Source of the DNA: Gonium pectorale
Lineage: Eukaryota; Chlorophyta; Chlorophyceae; Chlamydomonadales; Volvocaceae
DNA length: 64,000 nucleotides
Reading direction: 5' to 3'
Assembly (NCBI GenBank): GCA_001584585.1
Contig: LSYV01000080.1
Location: 205,014-269,013 of the forward strand
Shown here one piece after another: positions 26,701 through 38,459 of the stretch (its first letter is position 1; every line of letters starts with the position of its first letter). The translations under genes and the position numbers were made by a program. Under the pieces are notes generated by a model that had not been told where the DNA came from, did no database searches, and saw nothing but the letters and a program-made list of their open reading frames with translations.

Positions 26701-29700
26701 ACGCATTACGTCAAGCGCTTGGCTCTCTCGTCGCTTACCTCCCGATCCCCCCGACTGCCCTCGCCGCCCCGTCCCCCGCCCTGCTCCTTGCCTGCACGGG
26801 CGCGCCCTCCTCCTCCGCAATGGCCGCTAGCCGCGCCTGCAGGTCCTCCCGCTCGGCCAGCGGCACGGCGGCGTGGTCGGCCTCCGCGATGATGAGCAGC
26901 TTGGATTCGGGCTGGATGAGCAGCCGCCGTGGCGTGTAACGGAGTCGGCATGCCTGCGCATTCCAAACGCAAACGGCATGTTGAAAACCGGCAGGATACG
27001 CTACAAAGCATGTACGGCCGCCGGCGCGGGCATTTATGCCCGCAGTGCGGTGAGCCACAAGGGGCCCATGGGTCGGATGCGACGGGTGCGTCGGGCACCG
27101 AGAGTCCCGCATGCGGGTTGGGCAGATTGTGGCCATGGGTATGTTGAACTGAAAACGACGCATACGACGAGCGGAAGCTCGAAAGTGATGGTGTCGTTGT
27201 AGGACCGGAGGGAGTCGAAGGGGGGATGTCCCTGCATGTTAGTTCGGCGGCAACCACCACCGTAGCCCCCGATAGCCGTGGGTGTGTGTGTGTGTGTGCG
27301 CGCACGTGTATTGCCGATGGCGGGTACGGCATGCGGGCAGGCGCCCAACGCAAGGGGGCACGTCCTCGGACAGATACGCTGCACCGGGCAACCCAGCCGC
27401 CACTGGCTCGTCCTAGTTCGCAACCCGGTCACCTGCGTGTTGAACGCGTCGCCCACGTTCTCCACCGCCAGAATGCGCAGCGTGTTCTTGACGACGGCCA
27501 CGAAGCCCTCGGGGCACTGATCCGACGCAAACCCTGTAATTAGAAGGCGATTTCAGTCAAGAGAGGCCAACACCATTCGACGGGGCAGTGCGGAGTCGCT
27601 TTCAACTGCCGCACCGCAAGGTCCAAAATTGCATGTGCATCATGTTGACGTCCTCCAGGACCGCGCCCATTCACATTCCACGCATCGAGGCATATTCCCC
27701 ACATGCATCAAACCCATCCCCTCCTACTGCCTCCCCACAGCGCACAACGCCCCAGACTCATCCCCGTGCCTCCCGCTTCACGCCGTGACCGCCTTGCCCC
27801 TAATGCTCACGCTCCTCCCCCTGCTCCGCCGCCTGCTCCACCCCACGCCGCCCACCCCACCGCCCCGCCCCACCCCGTCCCGTCCCAGGCTCACCGGACG
27901 CGAAGTCCAGCGCGTCGTACGATAGCGGCGCCAGGTTGAACCGCCCCTGGTCGCTGTACCCCAGCCACGGCCGGCTGGAGAGCGCCAGCATGGCCCGCCC
28001 GCCGCGCACCGTGGCGCCAAACAGCTTGGGCGCGCGCGTGCCCAGGAAGCGCGAGCGCGAGTCGGACAGCTGGCCCGACAGGCGGTCGACCTCGCTGCGT
28101 ATGAGGATGCCGTTCTGCAGCCCCACGTGCAGGAAAAGGCCGCCGCTGTTGCCTGCGCCGCCCTCGGAGCTGTTGTACAGCATGAGCAGCGACTCGGGGA
28201 CCGAGTTGAGCGCCTGGGAGGAGGCACGCGATGCGTGTGTGTGGTGGGGGGGGGGGGGGTCGGGTCATAAGGGGCGGGGTTGGGCACTTGTTGTCGCGTC
28301 CCAGCAAGGCTGTTGAGCGGCACTGCTGAGTGGGCCCAGCTGAGCAGCTGAGGCACCGCGACCTTGAACGGTTGGATCGCCCAAACGGCACGGGTGCATG
28401 CCCTCCCAGAGAGCCCGCAGATGGGAGCGCTTGGCACGCACATCACGCGGAACACCTCACTCACAACCCTCACCCGTTGGTCAGACATGCCCCACCCGAC
28501 AGAGCGCGCCGCGCACCTGCATGGACAGGTTCTTGAGACCCGCCCCCGGGTCCAGCGACAGCACGCGAACGGTCTGGTCGTACGAGCCAACCGCCAGGAA
28601 GGACGAGCGCACCAAGCCCTCGGGCACGGGCGGAATCTCCAGGCACGCCACGTCCTCGCCCAGCTCCCGCTTCTCCGCCTCCACCAGCAGCCCGCTACCC
28701 GGGTCCAGCTCAAAGACGGTCACCTCGCCGCCCTGCAGCGCAATGGCCACCTGCGCGGGGAGGGGGGGCGGGACGCGGGGGCACAGGGCCCAGCGACATG
28801 GGGTCAGCGCAATCCAAACGCCCGACGACGGAGAAATCCCGCAATGAGATCCGCACCCAGCACCTTCGATGATATGAGGCACAGGCAGCACGTTGCCTGT
28901 GCACCATGAGGCAACCAGGACCCAGGCGCGCGCTTCTGTAGGCGACATGGTGACCGCTACGTGGCGTAGTTCGACGCCAATCCCAAGGGATTGGCGAAGG
29001 CCTTGTTAACCCACGCTGGGAACGCTTTGTCCCTGATTCATTAACGGTTAGGGATAGCTTGCGCCTCCGGCTCCTCTACTGAGGACGGCTTCCAACCCCA
29101 ATGTCCCCCACCTGCTTCTCGTTGGAGGCGGCCGCCTTGATGTTCCTCCGGCCGGGCACCTTCCACTCGTTGATGCGGCGGTCGGGGCGGATGTGGCGCA
29201 GGCCGCCCGGGTAGACCTGCCAGGGAGCCACGGTTGGTTACTGCTCGTGGTACCCGGCAACGACAGCATACTGGCAGCAACCGATGAGTGACGTGGCCCC
29301 AACAGCCCCGCTTAGACGATGTTTCGCGCTGCGTGCCCCGCAAGCATCCAACGCCGTCGTATCCGACCCTCGCACCACATCGCGCCGCGCCGCACCTGGA
29401 GCATGGAGTTGTCCGCGAGCAGCTGGGTGTGCAGGGTGGGCACGGTGCCCAGGAAGCCGCTCTCGTTGGTCTCCTTGACCTCCTCGCCGATGCTGAACAC
29501 CTGCGGGGGCAGCCGGCATGCGGCGATGGCGCGCGGGCAGTCAGCCATGAGGCCCAACCACACTGCCATGCGCACTGCTGCCGATCTGTGCCCATTCGAA
29601 CTTACCCCTCCTGTACCCCGGTACGCCCAAATGGACCTCTGCCTTTGCAGACCTACCCGTGGGCCTGGCGGCTCTTTCCCGCCCGCTCTTTTTGCCCTAC

Positions 29701-32700
29701 ACCCGCTCCCATCCCCTACCCACGACGCACAACCCCAACCGCCACTGCCACCGCCAGCACGATCCCGGCTCGCGGGGCCTACCAGCGTGGCGTTGGCGAA
29801 CGAGACGATGATGAAGGCGTCGAACTCGTCCGTCGCGTTGCGCCGCACCGTCCACACGGCGGTGGGCGCGCCGGGCAGCGGGCTGACGGCCAGCTCGGTG
29901 ACCGCCAGACCGGGGCGCAGCACCGACAGCGATGCGCGCGGACCGCGGCCCGACAGCGCGTAGATCTGCGGGATCTCCTCGTTGAGCAGGTTGGCCACCT
30001 TGCGGAGGGGAGGGCACGCGCGTGGGCAATGCTCGTAAGCCCACATGCGATGCACGTAGGCCAGACTAGGCGCACCCCAGCACGGCATTGCATAGGGTCA
30101 CCCCAGAGAGAATTCTGGGAGCTACGGTGGTGGTCGCCGCCGAACTCGCCCCTTCGACTACCTCNNNNNNNNNNNNNNNNNNNNAACACACACACACACA
30201 TACATCGTGTAGCGGGTACTATGCGTAACGGGTCGTTGGGCTGCCGGCTAGGAGGCTACAATGCTAGAAGGCTAGAATGCTAGCATGCCAGACTGCTCGG
30301 CTGTTCGACTGTTTGCCTCGCCTCTCTCGCCTACCTCGCCTAGTCTGTTTGCCTAGTCTGTTTGCAGCATGTCCACAAGCACACACGCATATACGCATGA
30401 CGTAACACACACATACATACATACACACACACAGCCGCCGTCCGCAGGTGTGTTCCCATACTGTCGCGCCCGTCCGCGCGGCCGCGACTCCCGCACTGCC
30501 GGTTCCGCGGTCTGGAAGGCAGCTCAGCTCAGCTAAGCTCAGCACCACTACAGCAGCCCAGCCCAGCTACCAGGGTGAAGTTCAGCGGGGGTACTTTGTT
30601 GGGTACATGGGCTGCCGGCTAGGTTGTTTTGTCTGCAAGACTGCCTATCTCACACTATCGCGCATAGATCTTAGATCATATAGAACACACGCAGCCGCTG
30701 GCCCTAACCTCATCCACTGGCGCATCCGCCATCGCCCGCCCACCCCCTGGTCGTTTCCTTTTCACTCCCGCCAGGCACTCCTCCTCTCTGTCCCGCCCGC
30801 CTGCGCGCGCGCTCCGCAACGCCCACACCTTCATGTCGGTGATGGGCATGAGCGAGGCCATCTCGTCGATGAGCAGCAGGTTCTTGAGCGGCCGCGGCTC
30901 GAAGAACACGGGCTGAAAGCCCTCCTCCGTCTGCACAAGGGCGGCGCTGCTGCTCTCCACGTCGTCGTCGTCCTCGCCGGTGCCCTGAGCGAGTCGGTCC
31001 AGGGATGCGATTGGGGCGGTAGTGAGGTCGGGCTTACGGACGGGCGGGGCCATGCCGCGCAGGGCCGAGTTGGGCATGCCCGGGGCGCGCATAGATGTCA
31101 CACAAACAAATGCACCCAGAGTGAAGAGTCTGATACTTCCTGAACAACCAACTGCGGAACCGTGGGTGGTGCCTCGCCACGCCTGTCAAGCCAGGCCCCT
31201 GGATGAGCGGCATACGGCATACGGCACCCACCACGAACTGGTAGAGAGCGTGGTTGCCGTACTCGCTGGCCGCGAAGAGGAAGCCGGTTTTGAGCACGGC
31301 GATGGAGGCGGTGGGTGGGATGGTGTCAAAGTACTTAATCTTGAGCTCCTTGACCGTCTCGCCCTCGTACGCGAGCGTCACCTTGTAGATGTCACCGTAC
31401 TCGCTCTGCACTCCATTGCACGACGCGGGGCCGGACGCTACCGTGAGTGGTGTGATAGTGCTTCGAGCGCGTCAAGCTCCGGAAGGCCATGGTGGAAGGC
31501 ACGCTGGCCAGCGTCCCGTTACACGCAGAAAAGCCCAGGGCGGGTGCACTGCGTGGCCTTCCTTGCGCCGGAGGGCGCGGCGTCTACCATCTTTGGTCCT
31601 CGCAAGCAGCGGCGCCTTTGCGATCTACGCGCGAGCGCGCTGCTCTCGCGGTGCTGTCCCACCCGCCCCCAGCGCGAGACCGACTGCCCACCTGCACCAG
31701 GAAGAACGAGTAGGCCTTCTTCTTGTGGGTGGCGTATGAGATGATGAGCACACCGCGGTCGCCCGGCAGGTCGGAGCGACGCGGGATGACGGCGCGCACC
31801 TCCTCGTGGTCCTGTGGGCCAGCCACAGAGGGGCGCAGGGCGGGGCAGCGCGGCGTAAAACACAAGCGGGTACTTCAGCAGCCAAGCGGTGGCCCTTCCC
31901 GCCCGGCCTCCGCCCGTCCACGCTGCGGCCGCCGCGGCCGTAACTTGCTCCTCCAGAGAGCAAGCACGTCGCTGCACCACGGCAGCCACTCGCACCCGAA
32001 GCGAGCTGGCACGGCGGGGGCCGCCCGGGTACGTGGCATTGCGCTGCTGCTGCCACGCAGGGGCAGCGCCATGCGCGCCTGCAGCCCCCGTGTCGCGCTG
32101 CGCGGTCCAGGGCCCGCCAGCGCACCGCAACGTAGCACGTGTTCGAAACGGGCGCCACCAGCACGCAAGCTGGCCCTGCTGCTCGCCGGCCCCGCATGGG
32201 GCTGTGTTACGCGTGGGGTTGTGTGTGCCCGCTTGACCTTGCTGCTGCACGCCATTCAAGCCGCTAGGCGCTCCATCTGGCAGCTCCAAGAGCAGGCGCC
32301 TTGGCTCCGCAATGAAAGTTCCTGACGCCCCCCAGCGGCCAGCACGGCTCGCAGTGCGTGGGGAGCGAAGGACGGCCGGTTGAGTACCGGTGTTGCCCGG
32401 AGCACTGCGAGGCCAACACGGCCATCGCCTGCCTCTGCTGAGAGGAGGCGCGCGGCGGAAGCGGCCACGCAGCTGGGCGCTACGGTGGCGTCCAGATACG
32501 CACGCACGCAAGGGCCCTGTCGAACTTTCCAACGAGCTGTTTGCGCCGACGCGTCACTCTTCGCCCAGCGCGAATGACTGCCACCGACAGTGGTAGTACA
32601 GCAGCCTGCAAGTCCCGCACGAGCCGACCCTGCCAGCTCACAGGCACCTCATTCATTCACGAAGCCCCCAAGGTCTGCAGCATCCGAGCCGGGCCATGGG

Positions 32701-33948
32701 CCCCCGCCCCCCGCTGCGACGCACCTGGTTCTTATAGATGATGAAGTTCTCCGCGCACACCAGCACGCCGCCCGGCCCGTCCGCCCCTCCCGGCACCGCA
32801 ACCAGCAGGTTGGCTCCGTTGTCCACCGGCTCCGTCCACTTTCGCACCACGTTGTTGAGGCCGAGGTCCATCTCGTAGAAGGTCAAGTGCTTCTGAGCCA
32901 TGGAGGCCGCCTCGCCGGTGGGGTCCTGACAGACGGGACGAGGAGCGGGAGTTTGCAGAGAGACGCGTGAACATCAACAGGCTGGGCGTCAGCAGCGTTC
33001 GTCCGTGCAGGTGCGGAAGGGCACAGGGAGAGAAACGCAAGCGGGCTAAGGCAGGGCGGGCCTCACAGCCTGCTGTCTGTCCGGAAGGCCGTCCGCGCCC
33101 CAGGCAGCCCGAGCCGGGTCTCACTGCCACAAGCCTGTGGGTGGCATGTATGGCCCGTGGGTCATGGGCGCGCACGTAAGCGAACCCGAGAGAGGACCCT
33201 CGGGGGGACCGCCGCACAACGTACCTGGTCCGCCTCCGAGTAGTCCAGCTCAATGGCGGCAAAGATGGGGTTGTCGAAGCCGCAGTCCATGCCACACACG
33301 CTGAACGTGATGTGATGGGACTTGTGGGCCTCCAGCGGGGACGAGATTGTGAGGTTGGCCGCGGCGTCGCGGTTGAGGACGTAAACAAACTTCTGCTTCT
33401 CCACGGCCCCAATCATGCACGCGCGGCCTTTGGGGTCCACGGCCACGTACTGCCCCGGCACGATGCGCCGGCATCCCGACCGCCCGAAGGTCTCCTGGTG
33501 CACCTTCACCCAGACGTTTTTGTCCTTGTTAAACTTGAGCAGGATGATCCTGCCCGAGTCCGACCCCAGCACGAGGTGGTCCAGGTTGGAGCCCGTGAGG
33601 CGCACTGCCGCCACCGAGCGGATGCAGCCGAACACCTCCGTGGCCACCACCGTCTGCATCTTCCCGTTCTCATTAGGACGCAGCAGCTCCAGAATCTTCC
33701 CCCGCGACACCACGACCTCCTGGGCCTTGGGGGCTGAAAAGTTGCCATACACGGCGCTCTGCATGGCAGAGACCAAGTCTTCAGAACGCGTTCGCGGGTG
33801 TCTGATCGCCAGATCATCCATCATTGCTATTCTGAAGCGATGGAAGCCCCCGCTAGCTGCGTCCCGGCACATACAGCAAGCGGCGGCATCCATCTGCGCC
33901 CACCTGAATGCCAGAGGCCCGACTAAGCGTTAGGGAATATAAGAACAT
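23772..33948 (-). CDS. SF3B3: Splicing factor 3B subunit 3 (SF3B3/SAP130), 20 exons
   Basis: Triple beta-propeller subunit of the U2 snRNP SF3b complex, needed for branch-site recognition. Exons: 33904-33948, 33225-33758, 32725-32925, 31692-31811, 31232-31405, 30829-30984, 29783-29998, 29396-29500, 29112-29216, 28517-28750, 27895-28213, 27433-27533, 26792-26953, 26420-26551, 26052-26202, 25499-25691, 24931-25171, 24478-24627, 24021-24227, 23772-23870. They join to 1214 residues (human 1217). Landmarks are the first exon [33 protein letters not shown], the join [45 protein letters not shown] and the C-terminal [11 protein letters not shown]. The intron after exon 13 uses a GC donor (CAG|GCAAGG); the only nearby GT donor would break the frame. 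Intron 6 has an assembly gap. Another TATA-like element lies 94-101 bases upstream. Confidence 0.97.
27281..27306. repeat. GT/GC dinucleotide microsatellite in SF3B3 intron 12
   Basis: A run of alternating GTGTGTGTGT passing into GCGCGCACGTG, an alternating purine-pyrimidine tract, located between exons 12 and 13. Confidence 0.8.
28231..28259. repeat. GT run followed by 14 consecutive G in SF3B3 intron 10
   Basis: GTGTGTGTGGTG leads into a homopolymer of 14 G at about 28246-28259. On the transcribed strand this is a C-run just upstream of the exon 11 acceptor region. Length is likely unstable and error-prone. Confidence 0.75.
30165..30184. other. Assembly gap (20 N)
   Basis: Placeholder inside SF3B3 intron 6, bordered on the right by a CA repeat. 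Exons 6 and 7 join in phase across it. Confidence 0.95.
30185..30560. repeat. Low-complexity cluster in SF3B3 intron 6
   Basis: The block starts with a CA repeat at the gap edge. It continues with iterated GGCTAG/GAATGCTAG units (about 30240-30290), doubled CTAGTCTGTTTGC units (about 30340-30365), a second CA/TACA run (about 30408-30433) and AGCTCAGCTCAGCTAAGCTCAG (about 30520-30542). Several unrelated short tandem arrays follow one another within 380 bases. Confidence 0.75.
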
Positions 33949-34258
33949 GGCAGCCGCTTTGCTGGGGCCCGAGCCCTCAGCACGCGACGAAGAAAGGTCT
34001 CACAGGGCTTCCGGGTCTACCAAGCAGTAGTGCGCTAATTGTATTTATACGTGCATTTGCGTTGTGAGGAAGTGAGTGCTGCTAGCCCGGTCTGCCCTCG
34101 TCCCGCCTATTCTCACGACAACTTCTTCCGGCGCCCCCGCATACTTCCACCATCAATATAGCATTTTGCACAATCACTACAATCGCTACCTCTAACAAGT
34201 GCCCTAACCTCTCGGGCTCCCTTCCCGCTTGGCAGCCCGCTATCCAGTTTTAGGCTAT
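33949..34258. promoter_or_regulatory. Divergent promoter region between SF3B3 and the PB1-like gene
   Basis: The 310 bases between opposed start codons. A TATAAATA match on the SF3B3 strand lies at 34042-34049, about 95 bases before its ATG. Nothing equally clear is seen for the plus-strand gene, which may use a TATA-less start. Confidence 0.5.
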
Positions 34259-36433
34259 ATGGCCACAGACATCGACCCCGAAAGCGAAGCTCTGGTCAGA
34301 CAGCTCCACAGAGAGCTCAACGGACTGACCCGCACGTCCACCCGTCGCGGCAATCCCTACGGCGTGTCGTTTGAGACAGCCACTGGCACGCAAAAACCAC
34401 AGCAGCAGCAACAGCTGCACCGGGAAAAGGACACGCGCTCCGAGGGGGGAGGCGCCGGGGCCGTCGGCAAGCGGCCCCGGCCCGACAAGGAGCGGGAACG
34501 GGAACGGGACCGCAGCGGGGGGCACAACCGCAAGCGGCAGCGCCGTGCTACGGACCTGGACGACAGCGAGGACGCAGCGTCCGAAAGGGATGAGGGAGAG
34601 GAGGAGGCGGAGGAGGAGGCGGAGTACCAGTCCACCCGCACCAGCAGCAGCTCCGAATCTGAGTCAGAGACGCAAGTATTCAAGCGGCATAAGGGAGGTG
34701 CGTGGCAACGCGCGTGTGATAGGAAGCTGCACGCACTCAGTCGCCCCTGGTTACAGTCCTTCGGTGAGCAGCCCAGACTGCCCCGCGTTCCCCCGACACT
34801 GCAAAGCAGGGAGCAAGGACAAGGACGAGCGCGAGGAGCGCGGTAAAGCAGAGCGGGAGTGCGGCAGCAAAGGCGACCAGCCTGCCAAGCACCGGGACAA
34901 GGACAAAGAGCGCGAGCGGCAGCGAGAGCGGGAACGAGAGCGGGAAAAGGAGCGGGAGAAGGAGAAGGAGCGGGAGAAGGAGCGGGCCAGAGAGCGGGAA
35001 AAGCAGCGGCAGCGGGAGAAGGAGCGGGACCGGGACCGGGAGCGGGACCATGACAGGAAGCGTGACAAGGACAAGGATCATGACAAGGGCAGAGAGCGGG
35101 AAAGGGAACGGGACAGGGAGAAGCGGACGTCCGACCATGCTGGGGCGGGCTCTGGCAACCCGCACGGCCGCAGTGGTGGCGTTCCACCGCGGGTGGAGGC
35201 GGGGACTGCGGTCCGCGCTAAGACTGAGCCGACACACTCCCAGCCACCTCAGGTGGGGCTGCCCTCCCAGGCCAGGTTGGGTGGGCCTCCTTTTCGTGTA
35301 GGTTGGGCTAGGTTGTCGCGTCTCCGGGAGCATAAGTTGCCTTCCTTTCTTATGGTAGGTGATTAGGGAAATCTGTTTGGCACCTGGCAAGAAAGGTGCA
35401 GACTTCCCTCACATATCCTTGTGGTGGAACCTCGCCTGCAGGGTAGCTGCAGTGCCGACTGAATGCTCAGATATCAAGGTTTTCGGATGCTTTGCGCTCA
35501 GGAGCACAACCCACTTGTGCTCACCAACCTCCTGTCGCCTCGCAGGAGGTCAAGCAGGAGCCGGAGCGCGCCCGCAGCCAGCCGGCTGCTGGTCCTCAGA
35601 GTGTAGGGGCCGCCCTAGGGCCTTTGGCCGGCGGCACAACCACGGTGCTCACGGAGCCCGACGTGCAGCGGCAGCAGCTGCAAGCTCAGCAGGAACAGCA
35701 GGCGGCCGATCAGCCGCCTGTAACGCCCTTGGAGGCAGCGGCGGCGGCGGCAAGCTGCGCGGTGAAGGAGCAGACGAAGGTGTCCGGATCTGTAGTAGGT
35801 GCGCTTGCGGATCTGGGGCGTCGGGAGCTCAGATAAGATAGAGCAGATTTTGGCGACCGCTTTGGCGGCCTCGTCGACTGGCAGGGGCCCTTGCCTCCGG
35901 GCGGCGCGGCCATGCGGTGTGTCTCCCTTTGCCGACAGGAAGGGTCTAAAACCCTGATACGGGGCACTAGGCTGTTGCAGCAAGTCCACCCGGGCCACTT
36001 GCTCTACCGGTATAGAGCGCTGTCTAAGTGCTTTCTCACGAGCTCGTCCATTGCTTGTCCATCCTGCTGACTGGCGCCTTGGTCTCGGGAGGCTGACTCG
36101 CCTCAACTGTCCCTGCACGCTCCAATCCATCTCTCTCTAACAGATCCGCGCATGGTAAAGTGCTTCCACGCGGGCGTGCGGTGGGGCATCAAGCTGTCAC
36201 GCCAAGCACTCCAAACCCGCAGCGACCTGGCTACCGCGCTTAACGACGCCTTTGCTGGCGAGATCCTTTCGTGCGGGCGCGGCGAGATGCTCACCATCGT
36301 GTTCCTGGACGCGGAGGGACGCGCGACGGAGTTCCCTTCGCTGCGTGGGCCGAACGGTCGGGGCAAGGACAGCGCAACCAAGTGGCGGGCCATGGTGGAG
36401 CACGCCGTGAAGATTTATGTGCGCCGCTCGTAG
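34259..36433 (+). CDS. Arg/Glu/Lys-repeat, probably nuclear protein with a PB1-like C-terminal domain, four exons
   Basis: Exons: 34259-34697, 34810-35252, 35546-35798, 36144-36433; phases close to 474 residues. The N-terminus (MATDIDPESEALVRQLHRELNGL) is followed by a Gln run, basic clusters typical of nuclear signals (NRKRQRR) and an acidic/Ser segment. Exon 2 is a long run of RERE/KEKERE-type charge repeats like those of splicing and chromatin proteins. Exon 3 is Gln/Ala/Pro-rich. Exon 4 is compact and well ordered: DPRMVKCFHAGVRWGIKLS, then LATALNDAFAGE, MLTIVFLDAEG and WRAMVEHAVKIYVRR. That order (Lys in strand 1, a helix, an Asp-x-x-Gly acidic turn, a final W...V...KI strand) resembles a PB1 domain of the Aux/IAA-ARF type. 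No B3 DNA-binding domain is present. Family assignment is inference. It shares a 310-base divergent promoter with SF3B3. Confidence 0.8.
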
Positions 36434-37309
36434 CCAAGGGGTATTTCTCGGGCCGGTATGCATGGCGGTGCCAGTGCACGGGCGAAGGGGTAGTGAAGAC
36501 GGGAAATGAGTCGTAACGTGTGGCGCCGAATCGCAACAAGGGTCGACGATCTTGCGGCAGTCTTGGCGTAGTTGTAGGGTACTTGTGAGACCGCGATGTC
36601 AGCGCGACCAGGCGACTTACAGCAGCGTACCGGGGAGGAGGAAATATGCTTTGTGGAGCGTAGCAAAAATTGCGGCTGGGGTTCGGAGGAGCAGGGCTAG
36701 GTGGTGCGGTACTGCAGCGTGTGGAGCATCAAGAGGCGAAGGACTGCCAACCTTCCGCCATGTGCAGGGCTTTGGTAGCGCAGCGGCGTTTAGGCAGCCA
36801 AGTACTTGTTTTCTCGTAGCGGCCGGGCGCTCTCATCAGAGCCAAGTAGCAGGTAGCAGGTTACTTGCAGGTGCTTGTTTCGGGCTATGAGCATGCCTTC
36901 CACGCCATTTGTCGAGGTCAGGGAATAGCAAGTCGAGGTGGCGTTGTCAAGGAGGGAGGTTCTGTGCTTCCCCGCGTTCGTAGCAGGGGAGGTCGTAGTA
37001 CCGAGGGGCTCCCGAGATGGGAATCATTGCAATTGCAAGCGGCACTTAGAATTGCTTGACTGCAATGAACGGTTCTTACTGAGGGTGGCCTCCCATAAAA
37101 AAAATATAAACCTGTAGCCGTATGTACAAGAACCCTGTAGCGTGCTACATGTCGCACCAGCTACATGTCCCCTGTGTCGCACATCCTCGTTGGCGGGAGC
37201 GCGGAGCTAGTCCGTGAGGAACAGCGAACCAACCGGCATCGTATGGGTTTGCCAGCGCGCTACCCCGAGGGTGCGTGATGGAGCTTTCTGGGTAATGTTG
37301 TACAATACC

Positions 37310-37314
37310 TGTAA
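37310..37314 (+). terminator. Candidate polyadenylation signal TGTAA for the PB1-like gene
   Basis: About 877 bases past the stop at 36433, so it implies a long 3' UTR. A shorter one without this motif is possible. Confidence 0.3.
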
Positions 37315-38362
37315 AATTGCAAACACGTTGCATCTCCACTGAAACGGAAACCTCGTGCGCGGTGCGCCCAAGCACAAAGCGCGCCGTATGCTAAGGGCGC
37401 TCATGTAGAGAGGCATGCGAGGTGTAACAAAGCGCTGGGTGACCAAGCTGAAGGTACGCCGAATGTAGAGACACGACAGCCTTCAGCATACCGGTACCTA
37501 GCAGACGGGGAGGCTTGCTAAGCACTCCAGACGTTGTAAGCGTTTAGAGGCCTCTGACTACGCAACCCACGCCCGCAGGACCAGACGAGTAGGAGGGTGG
37601 GTTTCCGGCCATGGCGAGGGGTTACCCGGCGGTTCCACATGACAAAGTTGCACAACATACTTGATTCCGTGCTGTGAACAACAAGACAACAAGGGATGGC
37701 TGGCATGTCTGGGCTTCTTTGACCAGGATCTATTGTGCACAGAACGCACGCGTGCCATACGTTGGTCACCCAACCCAAGGTTGCATATGCCCAGTAAGCC
37801 TATCATGTTACGACCCTCTCCGCAGGGCAGGCACTAGCTGGCAAGTGCGTGTGCGAGAGTTGCGGACTAGAATAGTCTTCATAGTTACTGACGAGGAAAT
37901 AACGCAGTGCCAGGTCAAGCACGTGATAGCCCACACGAAGCAAAGCCGCCCGGTAACCGACAAAGGCACGCGACTCCAGCAAAGCCAAGCAAAGCGTTGA
38001 TCCGCGGGTTCTTATACACAACGCAAGAGCTGACCGACCATGTATAAAGAGGAAGCCAACATCCTGAACAGCCTGACCGACAGCCCAAAACGTCAGGCTC
38101 CGAGCTTATTACCCGCACTCATCCGCAAACTTGTTAGCGCTGACACGCATAAATAACAGAATTTCGTCAACCATCGCACAGGGCAAACACAACGCTTCAC
38201 GCCATGCCCGACGCGCTCACAGAGCAGCGCATGCATGTATGCACTCTAGCTACAAGGCTTCTGCGCACCTGGCAAGCCCGGGACCCAAACAGTGCGCTAA
38301 CCCGGCGCCCTCACCATGGCATTTGACCAACACGTGTCCGCCTACACCAGCGCAGTCGTCCG

Positions 38363-38367
38363 TTACA
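38363..38367 (-). terminator. Candidate polyadenylation signal TGTAA for HDR
   Basis: TTACA on the plus strand, 93 bases past the HDR stop codon in transcription direction. Confidence 0.45.
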
Positions 38368-38459
38368 CCAGCACTCTCTCACTGAGGCCGACATGGTCTT
38401 TACGAAACGCGCAACCACCCAAAACCCAGATCCACACGTCGCCGCTGCCAGCTTCCGCT

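Larger units (their letters stand above)
36434..38459. other. Convergent intergenic region between the PB1-like gene and HDR
   Basis: About 2 kb of AT-richer sequence. A TGTAA for the left gene lies at 37310-37314, and one for HDR on the other strand at 38363-38367. No frame looks coding, and no repeats were noticed. Confidence 0.5.

Noticed and set aside
34229..34258. Upstream extension of the PB1-like gene from position 34229
   Set aside because: The codon at 34229 is TTG, not ATG. The first real ATG is at 34259 and fits the protein start MATDIDPE.
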